Positions 1 through 10,367 of a DNA stretch of 64,000 nt are shown piece after piece. The position numbers and the translations under genes are program-made. Origin of the DNA: Clostridia bacterium (lineage in GTDB: Bacteria; Bacillota; Clostridia; Saccharofermentanales; Saccharofermentanaceae). Below the pieces are notes generated by a model. The model worked only from the letters and a program-made list of their open reading frames with translations. It did no database searches and had not been told where the DNA came from. The stretch covers positions 17,393-81,392 of the forward strand of contig JAEEIT010000086.1 in assembly GCA_016281535.1 (NCBI GenBank). Reading direction: 5' to 3'. Numbering within the stretch: position 1 is the stretch's first letter; every line of letters starts with the position of its first letter.

Positions 1-1
1 T

Positions 2-1018
2 GCCGTACTCGGATTCGGATCCGGTGTTGTACTATACATATATAAATTAATGGGTAGTGTTGGTTTCGTGAATACTCCTTTTGTGAATAAGGCTCAGTAT
101 GAAACCATCGATTTCGATGATTTAGACAATGTGGACCTCAGTTCCGGCGATGTTTCCTCTTCATGGGATGCCGGCGGTCATACGAAAGTGTATGTCAATC
201 AGAAGTATCCGATCAAGAAAGTTGCCCAGAAGGACAGTAAAGTTGAGAATATCCTCGTTTTCGGTGTGGATTCGCGTGGTACGGACGATGTGCATTGCCG
301 TGCGGATGCGATCCTTATTGTTTCGATCGACCACAGGCATGATTGTGTGAAGATGATCTCTCTGATGCGTGATACCGGTGTAAAGATCGAGGGAAGATCT
401 TCTACGGATAAGCTTACACACTCGTATGCGTATGGTGGTGTCGGTCTGCTGATCAATACGATCAATGAGAATTTCGGACTGGATATCCAGCGATTCGTTA
501 TGCTTGACTTCGGCAGTTCTTCGAATCTGATCGATCTTGTCGGCGGGGTGGATATTGAGGTCACGGCCGGCGAGGTGAAGTATGCCAACAGGAATATTGA
601 GGAAGAAAAAGAACTTCTTGGAAGAGACGTTCCGCTCCTTGAGCATGAGGGGCTGCAGACTCTGAATGGTGTTCAGGCGACTTCGTGGGCCCGTATCCGT
701 TATCTGGACTCGGATTATGTCCGTACCAGCCGTCAGCGTACTTTAGCTATTGCATTGATCAATAAGGTGGCTTCGCTGGGAAGACTGGAACAGACCGCTC
801 TTCTTGAAGATGCTGCAGGCATGTTCGAGACGAATATGAATGCTATGGATATGATGCGTATCGCGATCTCTACCATTGAGGTCCTTGATGAAGTGAAACA
901 ATACAGAGCCCCTTCCGACGGAATGTTTACCGTACAGGAGGATCCGTGGATCATGCTTGTGGACTGGGAGAAACAGCTTGAAGATCTGCATCGTTTTATC
1001 TGGGAGGAAGAAGCATGA
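2..1018 (+). CDS. LytR-CpsA-Psr (LCP) family cell-wall ligase, 5' end outside window
   Basis: Frame is open from base 2 (AVLGFGSGVVLYIYKL... TM segment) into ORF 50..1018; LCP motifs 'ILVFGVDSRGTDDVHCRADAILIVSID', 'MISLMRDTGVKI', 'SWARIRYLDSDYVRTSRQR'. Confidence 0.88.
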   Translation, partial: AVLGFGSGVVLYIYKLMGSVGFVNTPFVNKAQYETIDFDDLDNVDLSSGDVSSSWDAGGHTKVYVNQKYPIKKVAQKDSKVENILVFGVDSRGTDDVHCRADAILIVSIDHRHDCVKMISLMRDTGVKIEGRSSTDKLTHSYAYGGVGLLINTINENFGLDIQRFVMLDFGSSSNLIDLVGGVDIEVTAGEVKYANRNIEEEKELLGRDVPLLEHEGLQTLNGVQATSWARIRYLDSDYVRTSRQRTLAIALINKVASLGRLEQTALLEDAAGMFETNMNAMDMMRIAISTIEVLDEVKQYRAPSDGMFTVQEDPWIMLVDWEKQLEDLHRFIWEEEA

Positions 1019-2895
1019 GTAAGACATCTTCCGCGGTCGTTTGTGAGACCAATCAGATACAGGGTCAGAATCAGGAGAACGTTTTCTTCCATAGCCTTTT
1101 CCGTGTTCCGGAAGAATTCTCCTCTGCTTATGTGCGCTCGGCCAAGTCTACTGCACCGATCCAGATCTGTGCATGCCTTTCTGCCCAGGGAGAAGATACG
1201 CTTGCGGCGATGACATTGCAGACGGTCCTTAAGAAACTTCAGGAACTGACGGCGCAGACGCAGCTGATGAGCGTCATGGATTATGAGAGCTTCTCGAATC
1301 AGGTGGTCAATGTCCTGAATAACACGGTCTGCCATGAGTCGATCAGCCATAATGGTGCGAAACTTCGTGTTTCCATGTCAATGGTCATTATCGAAGGGGA
1401 TACGCTTCGTGTCCTGAATATCGGCAATACACACGTCTGGCTCTTTAGAAAAGGAAAACTTATTTCTCTTACAGAGAATCAGACTGTGGCCCATCGGTAT
1501 GTACAGATGGGAGCCATTCCGAAAGAGCAGGAGTATACTCACGAAGGAAAGAACGAACTGACGCAGTATCTGGGACGTTTTGCCCAGGATGGGGAAGTGC
1601 TTCCGGATAAGAAAGTACATCTGAAACTTCAGGATGGCGATGAGATCGTCATGCTTGGTACCGGCCTGGATCAGGGGATTCCGATCCAGAAACTCGGTGT
1701 CGTGATAGCAAGACCCACGCAGCCGGAAACGAAAGCAACAGAAATGATTCAATATGCCATGGATAATGGTATTAAAGCCGGACTGACAACTCTGGTCATC
1801 CGGATCGAGAGTACGCTTCTGCTTCCGGGTGATGCAGATATCGGACAGGCCGCTGTGACCAATGATCTGTCGGTTGCTCCGAAACAGGCTGTTCCGGAAG
1901 CGACTCCTGTGGCGCCTGTTCCGCCGCCACCGCCGGTCTCTTCTGAAGATGCGCCTACGATCCAGTCGGAAGAACTGCGTTATCAGGTGAATCAGGCTGT
2001 GGCGCAGGATGATTCTTTCGATGACGAGGATGAGTATGAGGATGAGGATGAGGAGGATATGCTTCTCCCGCAGCCTGTCCCGAAGAAGAAAAAGGAAAAG
2101 AAGGAGAAGACCGGCAAGAGTTCCGCCTGGAAGTATGTGCTTATCGGCCTTTTGATCTTCGTTCTTTCCGGACTTCTCGGCTATGGTGGTATGTATCTGC
2201 TCTTTAACGCCGGCCACTGGACGGGAAATCTGAAGTCGATTCCGACAGAGACGACGAAAGAACGGGATGAAGATTATATCGGTCAGGTTGTTTATGCGCT
2301 CTATGATGATACATCGCTGTTTGTTGAGGAAGCGCTGGACAGTCAGGTGATCGACACTTTATCCCGTGGAGAGGCCGTGACACTGGTGGCGGCAAATGAT
2401 AATTTTGCCAAGGTAAAGAAGGAAAACGGCCTGATGGGCTATGTTCCGCTTGAGATGATTTCTGATGAGGATCCGACGAAGGATGAGACACAGGATACGG
2501 ATTTCTTCGATCCGACACCGGTTCCGACATCGGAGGATATACCGGACACGGAACCGACAGATCCGCCTACGGAGAATACGGAAACGGAAGCAACGTCAGA
2601 GGAGAGCTCCAGCGAATCCACAACAGAAAGTACGTCGGAGTCCTCGGAAAGTACCTCCGAGAGCACATCGGAGAGCACCACGGAGAGTACAACAGAGAGC
2701 ACTACGGAGAGCACGACTGAAAGTACCTCCGAGAGCACCTCCGAGAGCACATCAGAAGCAACCCAAAGCAGTTCTGAAGCCCAGACAAGTTCGGATACGG
2801 AGAATACCAGCAGTGAAGATACTTCCGCATCTTCAGAAGAAGCACAGGACTCGTCTGAGGAGGCCCAGGATACAGAGGCACCTTCTGAAGGCTGA
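1015..2895 (+). CDS. PP2C-like (probably catalytically degenerate) membrane protein with extracytoplasmic SH3-like domain and Ser/Thr/Glu repeat tail
   Basis: N-terminal PP2C-like pattern ('LRVLNIGNTHVWLFRKGKLISLTENQTVAHRYVQMGAIPKEQ'), one TM helix (WKYVLIGLLIFVLSGLLGYGGMYLLF), SH3_3-like segment, then (ESTSEST)n tail; ATGA overlap with the LCP gene. Confidence 0.7.
   Translation: MSKTSSAVVCETNQIQGQNQENVFFHSLFRVPEEFSSAYVRSAKSTAPIQICACLSAQGEDTLAAMTLQTVLKKLQELTAQTQLMSVMDYESFSNQVVNVLNNTVCHESISHNGAKLRVSMSMVIIEGDTLRVLNIGNTHVWLFRKGKLISLTENQTVAHRYVQMGAIPKEQEYTHEGKNELTQYLGRFAQDGEVLPDKKVHLKLQDGDEIVMLGTGLDQGIPIQKLGVVIARPTQPETKATEMIQYAMDNGIKAGLTTLVIRIESTLLLPGDADIGQAAVTNDLSVAPKQAVPEATPVAPVPPPPPVSSEDAPTIQSEELRYQVNQAVAQDDSFDDEDEYEDEDEEDMLLPQPVPKKKKEKKEKTGKSSAWKYVLIGLLIFVLSGLLGYGGMYLLFNAGHWTGNLKSIPTETTKERDEDYIGQVVYALYDDTSLFVEEALDSQVIDTLSRGEAVTLVAANDNFAKVKKENGLMGYVPLEMISDEDPTKDETQDTDFFDPTPVPTSEDIPDTEPTDPPTENTETEATSEESSSESTTESTSESSESTSESTSESTTESTTESTTESTTESTSESTSESTSEATQSSSEAQTSSDTENTSSEDTSASSEEAQDSSEEAQDTEAPSEG
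2590..2760 (+). repeat. Degenerate tandem repeat encoding Ser-Thr-Glu rich tail (ESTTESTTESTSEST...)
   Basis: Repeated 'gagagcac(n)a/tc(g/c)' units visible in DNA and protein. Confidence 0.85.
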
Positions 2896-2917
2896 TCTTA
2901 AACCTGAATAAAGATGT

Positions 2918-2951
2918 AAAAAGCTCGAACCGGTTTACAGTTCGAGCTTTT
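2918..2951. terminator. Bidirectional intrinsic terminator between convergent genes
   Basis: aaaaagctcgaac-cggtttaca-gttcgagctttt perfect stem with A/T flanks. Confidence 0.8.
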
Positions 2952-4113
2952 CCATTTCTTCGATCTTGAACTCTGAAGCAAGCGGTAACTCGATTTCCGT
3001 ATTTTTCGCGACCGATCTGTAGAAACCAAGAACCATGTCCACTGCGATATATCCGGATCTTCCGTCGGCAATCGGGGAGGTTCGCGTGGTGATGGCCCGT
3101 TGAAGGTCGGTATAGATTCCGTAGTGGGGATTCTTCGCGACTGAAATCAGGTAAGAAAGGCCGAATTTCTTGATGTATCGCCTTAAATACCGGAAGGCCA
3201 GGTTCTTTCCTTTAGGGGTGATGATGGAGTAGGAGGGTTTTCCTTTATGCAGCGAGATGCGGATGGCTGCTTTCTCTGCATTGATAAAGAAGGACGCTTC
3301 GTGATCGTTCGGGAAAGTGGCTGTGGTGCCTTCCACCTGACAGAGGGCTCCGTTTCCAAACTGATATACGCCCATGGCCGTGTCTTCGGCTTCCATATCC
3401 CGGAAACGTCTGGCCATCATGCCTTTGACCTTCAGCGCATCATCGTTCATGAGGTAGCACATCAGATCCAGTGCGTGAACGGTCTGATTCATCAGTGCGC
3501 CACCGTCGGATCTCCATGTGCCGCGCCATGCGGCCTGCTTATAGTAATCATTGTCATGCCCCCAGCGTACGACTACTGAGCCGTGCCCTACCTTGCCCAG
3601 TGCGCCGCTTGCCATATCCTCATGGATGAGGGAGACGATGGGGAAATAGCGGTAAATATGTCCCATGGCGATACATAGACCGAGACTGTCCGCAAGCTGG
3701 TAGAGTTCCCGGGATGTCTTGTTGCTCATCGTCATCGGTTTCTCGAGAAGAATGTGGCTTCCGGACTGAAGACAGTCCTTCGCCACCTGAAAATGAAGAC
3801 CGGAAGGAACCGTAATCGCTACGATATCCGGTTTAAGATCGCTGAGCATCTCTTTATAATCGATGTAGTTCTTGATCGATGCGGTGAATTCCGCGTATTT
3901 CTTGATCTTCTTTCTGCAGGAAGAAAGAAGATGGGAAGGTGCATCCGGATTGGTGTCTACGAGTGCACAGAGAATAAGCCGGTCCGAGAGACGGTTGATC
4001 GCACGGATGTGTTTCTCGCTGACACGGCCGCAGCCGATGATGGCGACCTTTAATCTGTTGTTTTCCGTATTATCCTCCATGGTGTGCCCTCTCCCGTATC
4101 TATGAAAATCCAT
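2935..4113 (-). CDS. Gfo/Idh/MocA family oxidoreductase
   Basis: 'KVAIIGCGRVSEKHIRAINRL' Rossmann motif, 'GSHILLEKPMTMS' (EKP motif); possible alternative start at 4080. Confidence 0.88.
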   Translation of the reverse strand: MDFHRYGRGHTMEDNTENNRLKVAIIGCGRVSEKHIRAINRLSDRLILCALVDTNPDAPSHLLSSCRKKIKKYAEFTASIKNYIDYKEMLSDLKPDIVAITVPSGLHFQVAKDCLQSGSHILLEKPMTMSNKTSRELYQLADSLGLCIAMGHIYRYFPIVSLIHEDMASGALGKVGHGSVVVRWGHDNDYYKQAAWRGTWRSDGGALMNQTVHALDLMCYLMNDDALKVKGMMARRFRDMEAEDTAMGVYQFGNGALCQVEGTTATFPNDHEASFFINAEKAAIRISLHKGKPSYSIITPKGKNLAFRYLRRYIKKFGLSYLISVAKNPHYGIYTDLQRAITTRTSPIADGRSGYIAVDMVLGFYRSVAKNTEIELPLASEFKIEEMEKLEL

Positions 4114-4195
4114 ATCGTTATTCTAACATAATAGAAAGAGAATCATATAGAAAATGGTACAATATATGAAAGAAATGAATAAGGGGAACAGGCTT

Positions 4196-5524
4196 ATGAA
4201 TATGCTTGAACTGATCGAGAAAAAACGTGACGGTTATGCCTTAAATACGGATGAAATCGCTTTCTTCGTGCGTGGCGTGACGGAGCAGAGCATCCCGGAT
4301 TACCAGATATCTTCCTTCCTGATGGCAGTGCTTTTTCAGGGGATGAATGATCAGGAAACGGCGGATCTGACGCTGGAAATGTCGCGTTCCGGCAAGATCT
4401 GCGATCTTTCGGATATTCCGGGAACGAAAGTGGATAAGCATAGTACCGGCGGTGTAGGAGATAAGGTGACGCCGATCCTTCTTCCTATCGTCGCTTCGTT
4501 TGGCGTTCCCTGTGTGAAACTTTCCGGAAGAGGCCTGGGGTTTACAGGCGGAACGATCGATAAATTCGAGTCGATCGACGGGTTCTGTACTTCGGTGGAT
4601 CCGTCCGAGTTTAAGTCGCGGATCGATAAGTGTGGAATGCTTCTTGGGGGACAGACGGCAGAACTTGCGCCTGCGGATAAATTTCTGTATGCACTTCGTG
4701 ATGTTACCGGAACCGTGCCGTCGATCCCGTTGATCGCTTCCAGTATTATGAGCAAGAAGATCGCCGGGGGCGCGGATGCTATCGTTCTTGATATCACCTG
4801 CGGGAGTGGTGCTTTTATGAAGGATGTGGACTCGGCAAGAGAACTTGCGGAGCGGATGATCGCCATCGGAAAGCTGGCCGGAAGACCTGTTTCCTGTGTG
4901 ATGACCTCGATGGAGCAGCCCTTAGGCGAGATGGTCGGGAATATTCTGGAAATGCAGGAGGTATGCCGCACTTTGCGTGGCCAGGGGAAGAAGGATGTTC
5001 TGGAAGTCGTTCTTACGATGGCTTCGGAAATGCTTCGTTTCACGAATGTGGGGAAGAATGTTTCGCCAGATGAACTGAAAGAGAAGTGTATGGAAAAACT
5101 GACGAGCGGTGAGGCGTTCGAGAAGTTCGGGGAACTGGTTCTTTCTCAGGGCGGAAAGCTCGCGTCAGACGGGACGCCGGTATTTGTGGATGCGCCGTTT
5201 GAAGTGATGACGGTGTTTGCGGATAAGGACGGGTATGTGTCGGCCTGTGATGCGCTGGCCGTGGGGGAAGCTTCCTGTCTTCTCGGTGCCGGGCGTATGA
5301 AGAAGGAAGATGCGATCGATATGGGTGCGGGGATCCGGCTTCACAGGAAGATCGGGGATCCGGTAAAGCGGGGAGATGAATTATATACTCTTTATACGGG
5401 TACGAAGAATCCGGTCGGTGATGACCGGATAGATGAAGCGCTTCTTCGTATGGAAGAGGCATATAAGATCTCCGAAGAGCCTTCTGATGCGCCCTCTGAG
5501 ATTCTCGATGTGATTTCTCCGTGA
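4196..5524 (+). CDS. pdp: Pyrimidine-nucleoside / thymidine phosphorylase
   Basis: 'DKHSTGGVGDKVTPILLPIVASFGVPCVKLSGRGLGFTGGTIDKFESI' signature. Confidence 0.93.
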   Translation: MNMLELIEKKRDGYALNTDEIAFFVRGVTEQSIPDYQISSFLMAVLFQGMNDQETADLTLEMSRSGKICDLSDIPGTKVDKHSTGGVGDKVTPILLPIVASFGVPCVKLSGRGLGFTGGTIDKFESIDGFCTSVDPSEFKSRIDKCGMLLGGQTAELAPADKFLYALRDVTGTVPSIPLIASSIMSKKIAGGADAIVLDITCGSGAFMKDVDSARELAERMIAIGKLAGRPVSCVMTSMEQPLGEMVGNILEMQEVCRTLRGQGKKDVLEVVLTMASEMLRFTNVGKNVSPDELKEKCMEKLTSGEAFEKFGELVLSQGGKLASDGTPVFVDAPFEVMTVFADKDGYVSACDALAVGEASCLLGAGRMKKEDAIDMGAGIRLHRKIGDPVKRGDELYTLYTGTKNPVGDDRIDEALLRMEEAYKISEEPSDAPSEILDVISP

Positions 5525-5600
5525 GCGGTTGCCAACATGTAGAGGGATTGTTATAATACATAAGAACGAATGTTCAGATTTCTTGAAAGGGGAGAATGGC

Positions 5601-6137
5601 ATGGTCATTTTGGGCGTGGATCCAGGATATGCGATCACCGGATACGGCGTGGTTTCGTATGAGAAGAACCATTTTACGGTCCTGGATTATGGTGCGATCA
5701 CGACGAAAGCCCATACACCCTTTGAGCAGAGGCTTCTCACGCTGCATCAGCAGATGGATGCGTTGATGGAGCGTTTCCATCCGGATGTGATGGCGATCGA
5801 GGAGCTGTTCTTCGAGAGAAATACGACGACGGCGATCGGAACGGCGCAGGCCAGAGGTGTGGAGATCCTTGCGGCGGCCGAGGCGAATGTTCCGGTTTAT
5901 GAATATACACCGATGCAGATCAAGCAGGCGGTAACCGGCTATGGGCGTGCGGATAAGAATCAGGTCAGTACGATGGTCAAGATGATCCTGAATCTGGAGA
6001 AGGTGCCGAAGCCGGATGATGTGACGGATGCGTTGGCTATTGCCATCTGTCAGGCACATACCGGCGTGAACAGTGCTTTTGCCGCGGTATCGGGATATCA
6101 GTATGGAAGATATGGAAAGAAGGAGTGGGATAAGTAA
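5601..6137 (+). CDS. ruvC: Holliday junction endodeoxyribonuclease RuvC
   Basis: 'MVILGVDPGYAITGYGVV', 'AIEELFFERNTTTAIGTAQARG'; ruvC-ruvA-ruvB order. Confidence 0.95.
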   Translation: MVILGVDPGYAITGYGVVSYEKNHFTVLDYGAITTKAHTPFEQRLLTLHQQMDALMERFHPDVMAIEELFFERNTTTAIGTAQARGVEILAAAEANVPVYEYTPMQIKQAVTGYGRADKNQVSTMVKMILNLEKVPKPDDVTDALAIAICQAHTGVNSAFAAVSGYQYGRYGKKEWDK

Positions 6138-6745
6138 TGTACGCATATATTAAGGGGACGTTCGAGTCTGCGCGTGGCGAGAATATCATTGTGGAGAATA
6201 ACGGGATCGGGTATAAGATCTATATGCCGCTTCTTCTTCAGGGTAGGATCGGTCATATCGGGGATACGGTATGTGTGTATACGTATCATTATGTGCGTGA
6301 GGATATGATCGCTCTTTATGGTTTTCCGGAATTGGAAGATCAGGATATGTTCGAACTTCTGCTGACGGTAAGCGGGATCGGTCCGAAGATCGCGATTTCC
6401 GTTGTGGAGATACTGCGGCCTTCCGAGCTTGCTATGGCCGTTCTTTCCGGAGATGTGAAGAAACTGTGTACGGTGAAGGGGCTTGGTAAGAAATCGGCGG
6501 AGAGGATCGTTCTGGAACTGAAGGATAAGCTAAAGGGCTTCGAAATGGGCGAAGTGGAGAAGCAGGAGGAGATGGCTTCCTCGATCTCTGCATCTGGTAA
6601 GAGTGAGGTGGAGGATTGTATTTCTGCACTTGTTGTGCTCGGTTATCCGGCATCGGAAGCTAGTAAGGCGGCTTTTAAGGTGTATGAGGATGGTAAGAGC
6701 GTAGAGAAGATGATCAGGGAAGCGTTGCAGATGCTTGCGAAATAG
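6137..6745 (+). CDS. ruvA: Holliday junction branch migration protein RuvA
   Basis: 'YAYIKGTFESARGENIIVENNGIGYKI', 'LLLTVSGIGPKIAISV', HhH motifs; between ruvC and ruvB. Confidence 0.95.
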   Translation: MYAYIKGTFESARGENIIVENNGIGYKIYMPLLLQGRIGHIGDTVCVYTYHYVREDMIALYGFPELEDQDMFELLLTVSGIGPKIAISVVEILRPSELAMAVLSGDVKKLCTVKGLGKKSAERIVLELKDKLKGFEMGEVEKQEEMASSISASGKSEVEDCISALVVLGYPASEASKAAFKVYEDGKSVEKMIREALQMLAK

Positions 6746-6789
6746 GGTTTCTGCAGACGGACCTGTTTTGATTTAATGGTGAGGATGAT

Positions 6790-7911
6790 ATGGATTTTAC
6801 GGATTTTGAGCATGATGAGCGGATGATCGCCAGAGAGCGGCTTCCGGAAGATAGAGATGAGAAGAGTCTGCGGCCTCTGACCTGGGAGGATTATTCCGGG
6901 CAGAAGCAGGTGACCGATAATCTGAAGATCTTCATTGAGGCGGCGATGCGTCGTGGCGAGGCGCTGGACCACTGTCTGCTCTATGGGCCCCCTGGTCTTG
7001 GTAAGACTACGCTTGCCGGGATCATTGCCAATGAGATGGGGGTGAATCTTCGAATCACAACGGGTCCGGCGATTGAGAAGGCCGGTGACCTGGCGGCGTT
7101 GCTTACGAGTCTTTCTGAACGGGAAGTTCTGTTCATAGATGAGATCCACCGTCTGAATAGAAATGTGGAAGAGGTGCTCTATCCTGCAATGGAAGATTTC
7201 GCACTGGATATTATGATCGGTAAAGGACCGGCAGCGCGGTCGATCCGTCTGGATCTGCCTAGGTTTACCCTGATTGGGGCGACGACTCGTGCCGGTATGC
7301 TCTCGGCGCCGCTTCGTGACCGTTTCGGTATGGTGCATCGTCTGGAACTGTATAAACCTGAGGAATTGAAAGTGATCCTGAAGCGGGATGCGGATATTCT
7401 GAATATCGGGATCGATGAAGAAGGTCTGACCTGTCTGGCCAGCCGCTCACGGGGAACACCGCGAATTGCGATACGTCTTCTCAAGCGTCTGCGTGATTTT
7501 GCCGAGGTGCGTGGTGGTGGCGTGATCGATCGTGAGATTGCGGAGTTCGGCCTAGAACAGCTTTCCATCGATGATATGGGTCTCGATCTTACAGATCGCC
7601 GTATTATGACGACGATTGCCGAGAAATTCCTCGGCGGACCGGTCGGTCTGGATACCCTTGCTGCTTGTACGGGCGAGGACGCCGGTACGATCGAAGATGT
7701 GTATGAGCCTTTCCTTATGCAGTGCGGATTTATAGCGAAGACGCCGAGAGGAAGGGTGCTCGCGCCTTCCGGCTGGAAGCATCTCGGGTTGAATTGCCCT
7801 TCGGATCTGGACAGGAAACTCAGCGGTCTGGGAGTATCTTCTGCGAATGCTTCCCCAAGTGCCCAGATTTCGATCGATGAGATGATGAAGAAGGAGCATG
7901 GAGATGAGTGA
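6790..7911 (+). CDS. ruvB: Holliday junction DNA helicase RuvB
   Basis: '[27 protein letters not shown]', '[22 protein letters not shown]', '[22 protein letters not shown]'. Confidence 0.97.
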   Translation: MDFTDFEHDERMIARERLPEDRDEKSLRPLTWEDYSGQKQVTDNLKIFIEAAMRRGEALDHCLLYGPPGLGKTTLAGIIANEMGVNLRITTGPAIEKAGDLAALLTSLSEREVLFIDEIHRLNRNVEEVLYPAMEDFALDIMIGKGPAARSIRLDLPRFTLIGATTRAGMLSAPLRDRFGMVHRLELYKPEELKVILKRDADILNIGIDEEGLTCLASRSRGTPRIAIRLLKRLRDFAEVRGGGVIDREIAEFGLEQLSIDDMGLDLTDRRIMTTIAEKFLGGPVGLDTLAACTGEDAGTIEDVYEPFLMQCGFIAKTPRGRVLAPSGWKHLGLNCPSDLDRKLSGLGVSSANASPSAQISIDEMMKKEHGDE

Positions 7912-8500
7912 TCCGAATATAGGTGGAAAGCTTCTCCTTCATGCCTGTTGCGCGCCCTGTGCGGAGTATCCGGTTTATGATCTGCTCTCCGGCGGCGTGA
8001 CTCCTGATGTAATCTACTATAATCCGAATATTCACCCGCGTTACGAATTCGAGAGAAGACGTGAACAGCTCGTTAAACTCGGGCAGATCTATGATCTTAA
8101 GTGTTTCTATTCTGAAGATTTCCGTATGGGAGATTGGCTCTCGAAGTCTTGGGAAGGTAAGTTCGATTCCAGATGTGATATGTGTTATTTCATCCGTATG
8201 GATTATGTTGCCAGATTTGCGAAAGAACATGGATACGATGCTTTTACCACGAGCCTTCTGGTCAGTCCATATCAGCAGCACGATAAGATCCGGATGATGG
8301 CTTCCGATGCGGCGCAGAAGTATGGGGTACGTTTCGCATATACGGACTGGCGTCCGAATTTCCGTAAAGGACAGGATATGGCCAGAGAACATGGACTATA
8401 CCGGCAGAAGTATTGTGGCTGTATCTATTCTCTCGAGGATTCGAAGTTTCGAGAGAAGATCGTCAGAGATTTTCCTGCGTCTTGGGAAGACGAGCGCTGA
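7898..8500 (+). CDS. queH: Epoxyqueuosine reductase QueH
   Basis: '[19 protein letters not shown]', 'CDMCYFIRM', '[10 protein letters not shown]' cysteine motifs of the DUF208/QueH family. Confidence 0.88.
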   Translation: MEMSDPNIGGKLLLHACCAPCAEYPVYDLLSGGVTPDVIYYNPNIHPRYEFERRREQLVKLGQIYDLKCFYSEDFRMGDWLSKSWEGKFDSRCDMCYFIRMDYVARFAKEHGYDAFTTSLLVSPYQQHDKIRMMASDAAQKYGVRFAYTDWRPNFRKGQDMAREHGLYRQKYCGCIYSLEDSKFREKIVRDFPASWEDER

Positions 8501-10364
8501 CGAGAAGGGTACTGTATTCTTCGTAGGTAACCATTCCCGGCTTGGCTTTCGGGATTTTCTTGACATGACTTACAGGACAGTAGTCGATCTCTACACGTAT
8601 ATCGTATTCTGTGTGCGATTCTGACCGGTCTGCACTAAAGGCTTTGTTGCTTCTGGAGAAGTATGCGGCAATCGATGCGGCATCTACGATCGCCTTGTCT
8701 GACGGGGTACGGCCGTCTGTCCGAAGGATAACATGAGTGCCGGGCATATTCTTCACATGGAACCATAGGTCATTCTTCGAGGCAATCCGGAATGTGAGCT
8801 CATCGTTCTGGATGTTGTTGCGTCCGGAGAGTACTTCGAAATGGTCGGAAACCGTATAGCGTCGGGGTGACGACGGGTCAGTGGTCTTCTTCTTGGCATT
8901 TCCGGCTTTCTTCTTAGCCTGGGCCATCTTTGCAGCCTGGCGAAGCGCGCGGGAGGAAGCTTTTCCCGACTTGGATTTGCCGGGGTGGTATGTCTCGGAG
9001 GTTTTAGCCGATTTTTCTTCTTTTTCTGATGTGAGTGTGGTATGGATCTCGAATTCGATCGCATCGAGATCCTCGGGTTCGGAGGCAGAGTCGACAGCCT
9101 GGAGAAGGGAAGTAAGGTAGGACACTTCTGCTTCTTCTTCGAGAATGAACCGGCTTGCTGCTTCTTTACGGCTGACTGCTTTCCGGTAACGCTTCAGATA
9201 ACTCTGTCCCTGCTGCGTAGGCGTGAAACCGGGCTCGAGAGGGATGACCGTGCTGCTGCCGAAGTCAGGATAATCAGAGATAACAAGCTCTTGATCGCCC
9301 GGGTGAATCAGGTACTGATAAGCCATAAGAAGTTCACCTTGTGATTTCAGTTTCTCGGCATCCTGGGCTGAACGGATATCTTCTTCGTGTATCGAGAGTT
9401 TCTTCGATGCGTGGGCATGCGCACTGGAGATCAGTGCTCGTAGTCTTCTTCTCCGCGACTCGAAGATCAGCCTTTGTTCGCGAAAACCAGCGACAATATC
9501 CATTGCTTCGGATATAGAAGTGGCGGATCGGCTGATTCCTGCATCCTGAAGAGCGAGTGCGTGCCAGTCTGTTGGTTCGCCATCGATGTAAAAGACGGTA
9601 GGGTGAGGGGAAAGTGTGCAAATATCTGTGAGGACCGGAAACAGTGCGTCCGACAGACGTGCGCACTCATCGGTGGTGAGGGAAGCATATCCCTTACGAG
9701 GGTCAATGCCGGAGAGAAAGCAGATATCGTTAGCCAATATCGGTGAAAATCCTAATAGAGAATCAAGGATCGCCTTTGATACCGGTCGGTGATCTGATTC
9801 AGGAAGAATCGGGATTTTGCCGCTCTTGAGCATAAGAAGAGCCTGAGGCGGGTCGATCTTCCCCTGAACCGGCGGAGCTTCGTAGATCCGAGCCGGCATG
9901 ATCTCGCGAACTCTGCTGTTGCTTCTGTCGACGTGGACCAGCGCGTCGATGATCTTGTCTTCACTGTTGAGAAAGATGATGTTGCTGTACCGTCCCATCA
10001 TTTCGATGATCAGTTTCTTATTCGACGTGTCGTGCAGTTCGTCAGTGACGGATATAGTAAAGATAATGATTCGCTCGAAATGGGGACACTGAATGTCGAG
10101 GATACGTCCGCCTTGAAGATATTTGCGCAACAACATGCAGAAGTTCGGCGGCAGCTGGGGATTTTCCGGCATGGATCCGGTGATCTGGACACGGGGACTC
10201 TGCGGATCACAGGAAAGGAGCACCTTCCGGTTACCGGATGTGGTACGGACTAGAAAGTATATGTCGAAACGTCCGGGCTGATAGATCTTGTCGATTCTGC
10301 TTCCGGTTAGTTCTCGATTCAGTTCGTCTGCAAGAAAATGAGTGGTGATTCCGTCAAGAGCCAT
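8463..10364 (-). CDS. rqcH: NFACT family protein, RqcH-like ribosome quality control factor
   Basis: N-terminal 'MALDGITTHFLADELNRELTGSRIDKIYQPGRFDIYFLVR'; NFACT-R 'KNDLWFHVKNMPGTHVILRTDGRTPSDKAI'. Confidence 0.92.
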   Translation of the reverse strand: MALDGITTHFLADELNRELTGSRIDKIYQPGRFDIYFLVRTTSGNRKVLLSCDPQSPRVQITGSMPENPQLPPNFCMLLRKYLQGGRILDIQCPHFERIIIFTISVTDELHDTSNKKLIIEMMGRYSNIIFLNSEDKIIDALVHVDRSNSRVREIMPARIYEAPPVQGKIDPPQALLMLKSGKIPILPESDHRPVSKAILDSLLGFSPILANDICFLSGIDPRKGYASLTTDECARLSDALFPVLTDICTLSPHPTVFYIDGEPTDWHALALQDAGISRSATSISEAMDIVAGFREQRLIFESRRRRLRALISSAHAHASKKLSIHEEDIRSAQDAEKLKSQGELLMAYQYLIHPGDQELVISDYPDFGSSTVIPLEPGFTPTQQGQSYLKRYRKAVSRKEAASRFILEEEAEVSYLTSLLQAVDSASEPEDLDAIEFEIHTTLTSEKEEKSAKTSETYHPGKSKSGKASSRALRQAAKMAQAKKKAGNAKKKTTDPSSPRRYTVSDHFEVLSGRNNIQNDELTFRIASKNDLWFHVKNMPGTHVILRTDGRTPSDKAIVDAASIAAYFSRSNKAFSADRSESHTEYDIRVEIDYCPVSHVKKIPKAKPGMVTYEEYSTLLVSARLPKTQENL

Positions 10365-10367
10365 ACG

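Noticed and set aside
2439-2911. ORFs in other frames over the STE repeat (MLSEVLSEVLSVVL..., RAPRRVQQRALRR...)
   Set aside because: Repeat-derived low-complexity translations of the real coding frame 1015..2895
5529-5600. Upstream extension of ruvC (MPTCRGIVIIHKNECSDFLKGENG...)
   Set aside because: SD gaaaggggag and family alignment place the start at 5601; the extension is intergenic sequence
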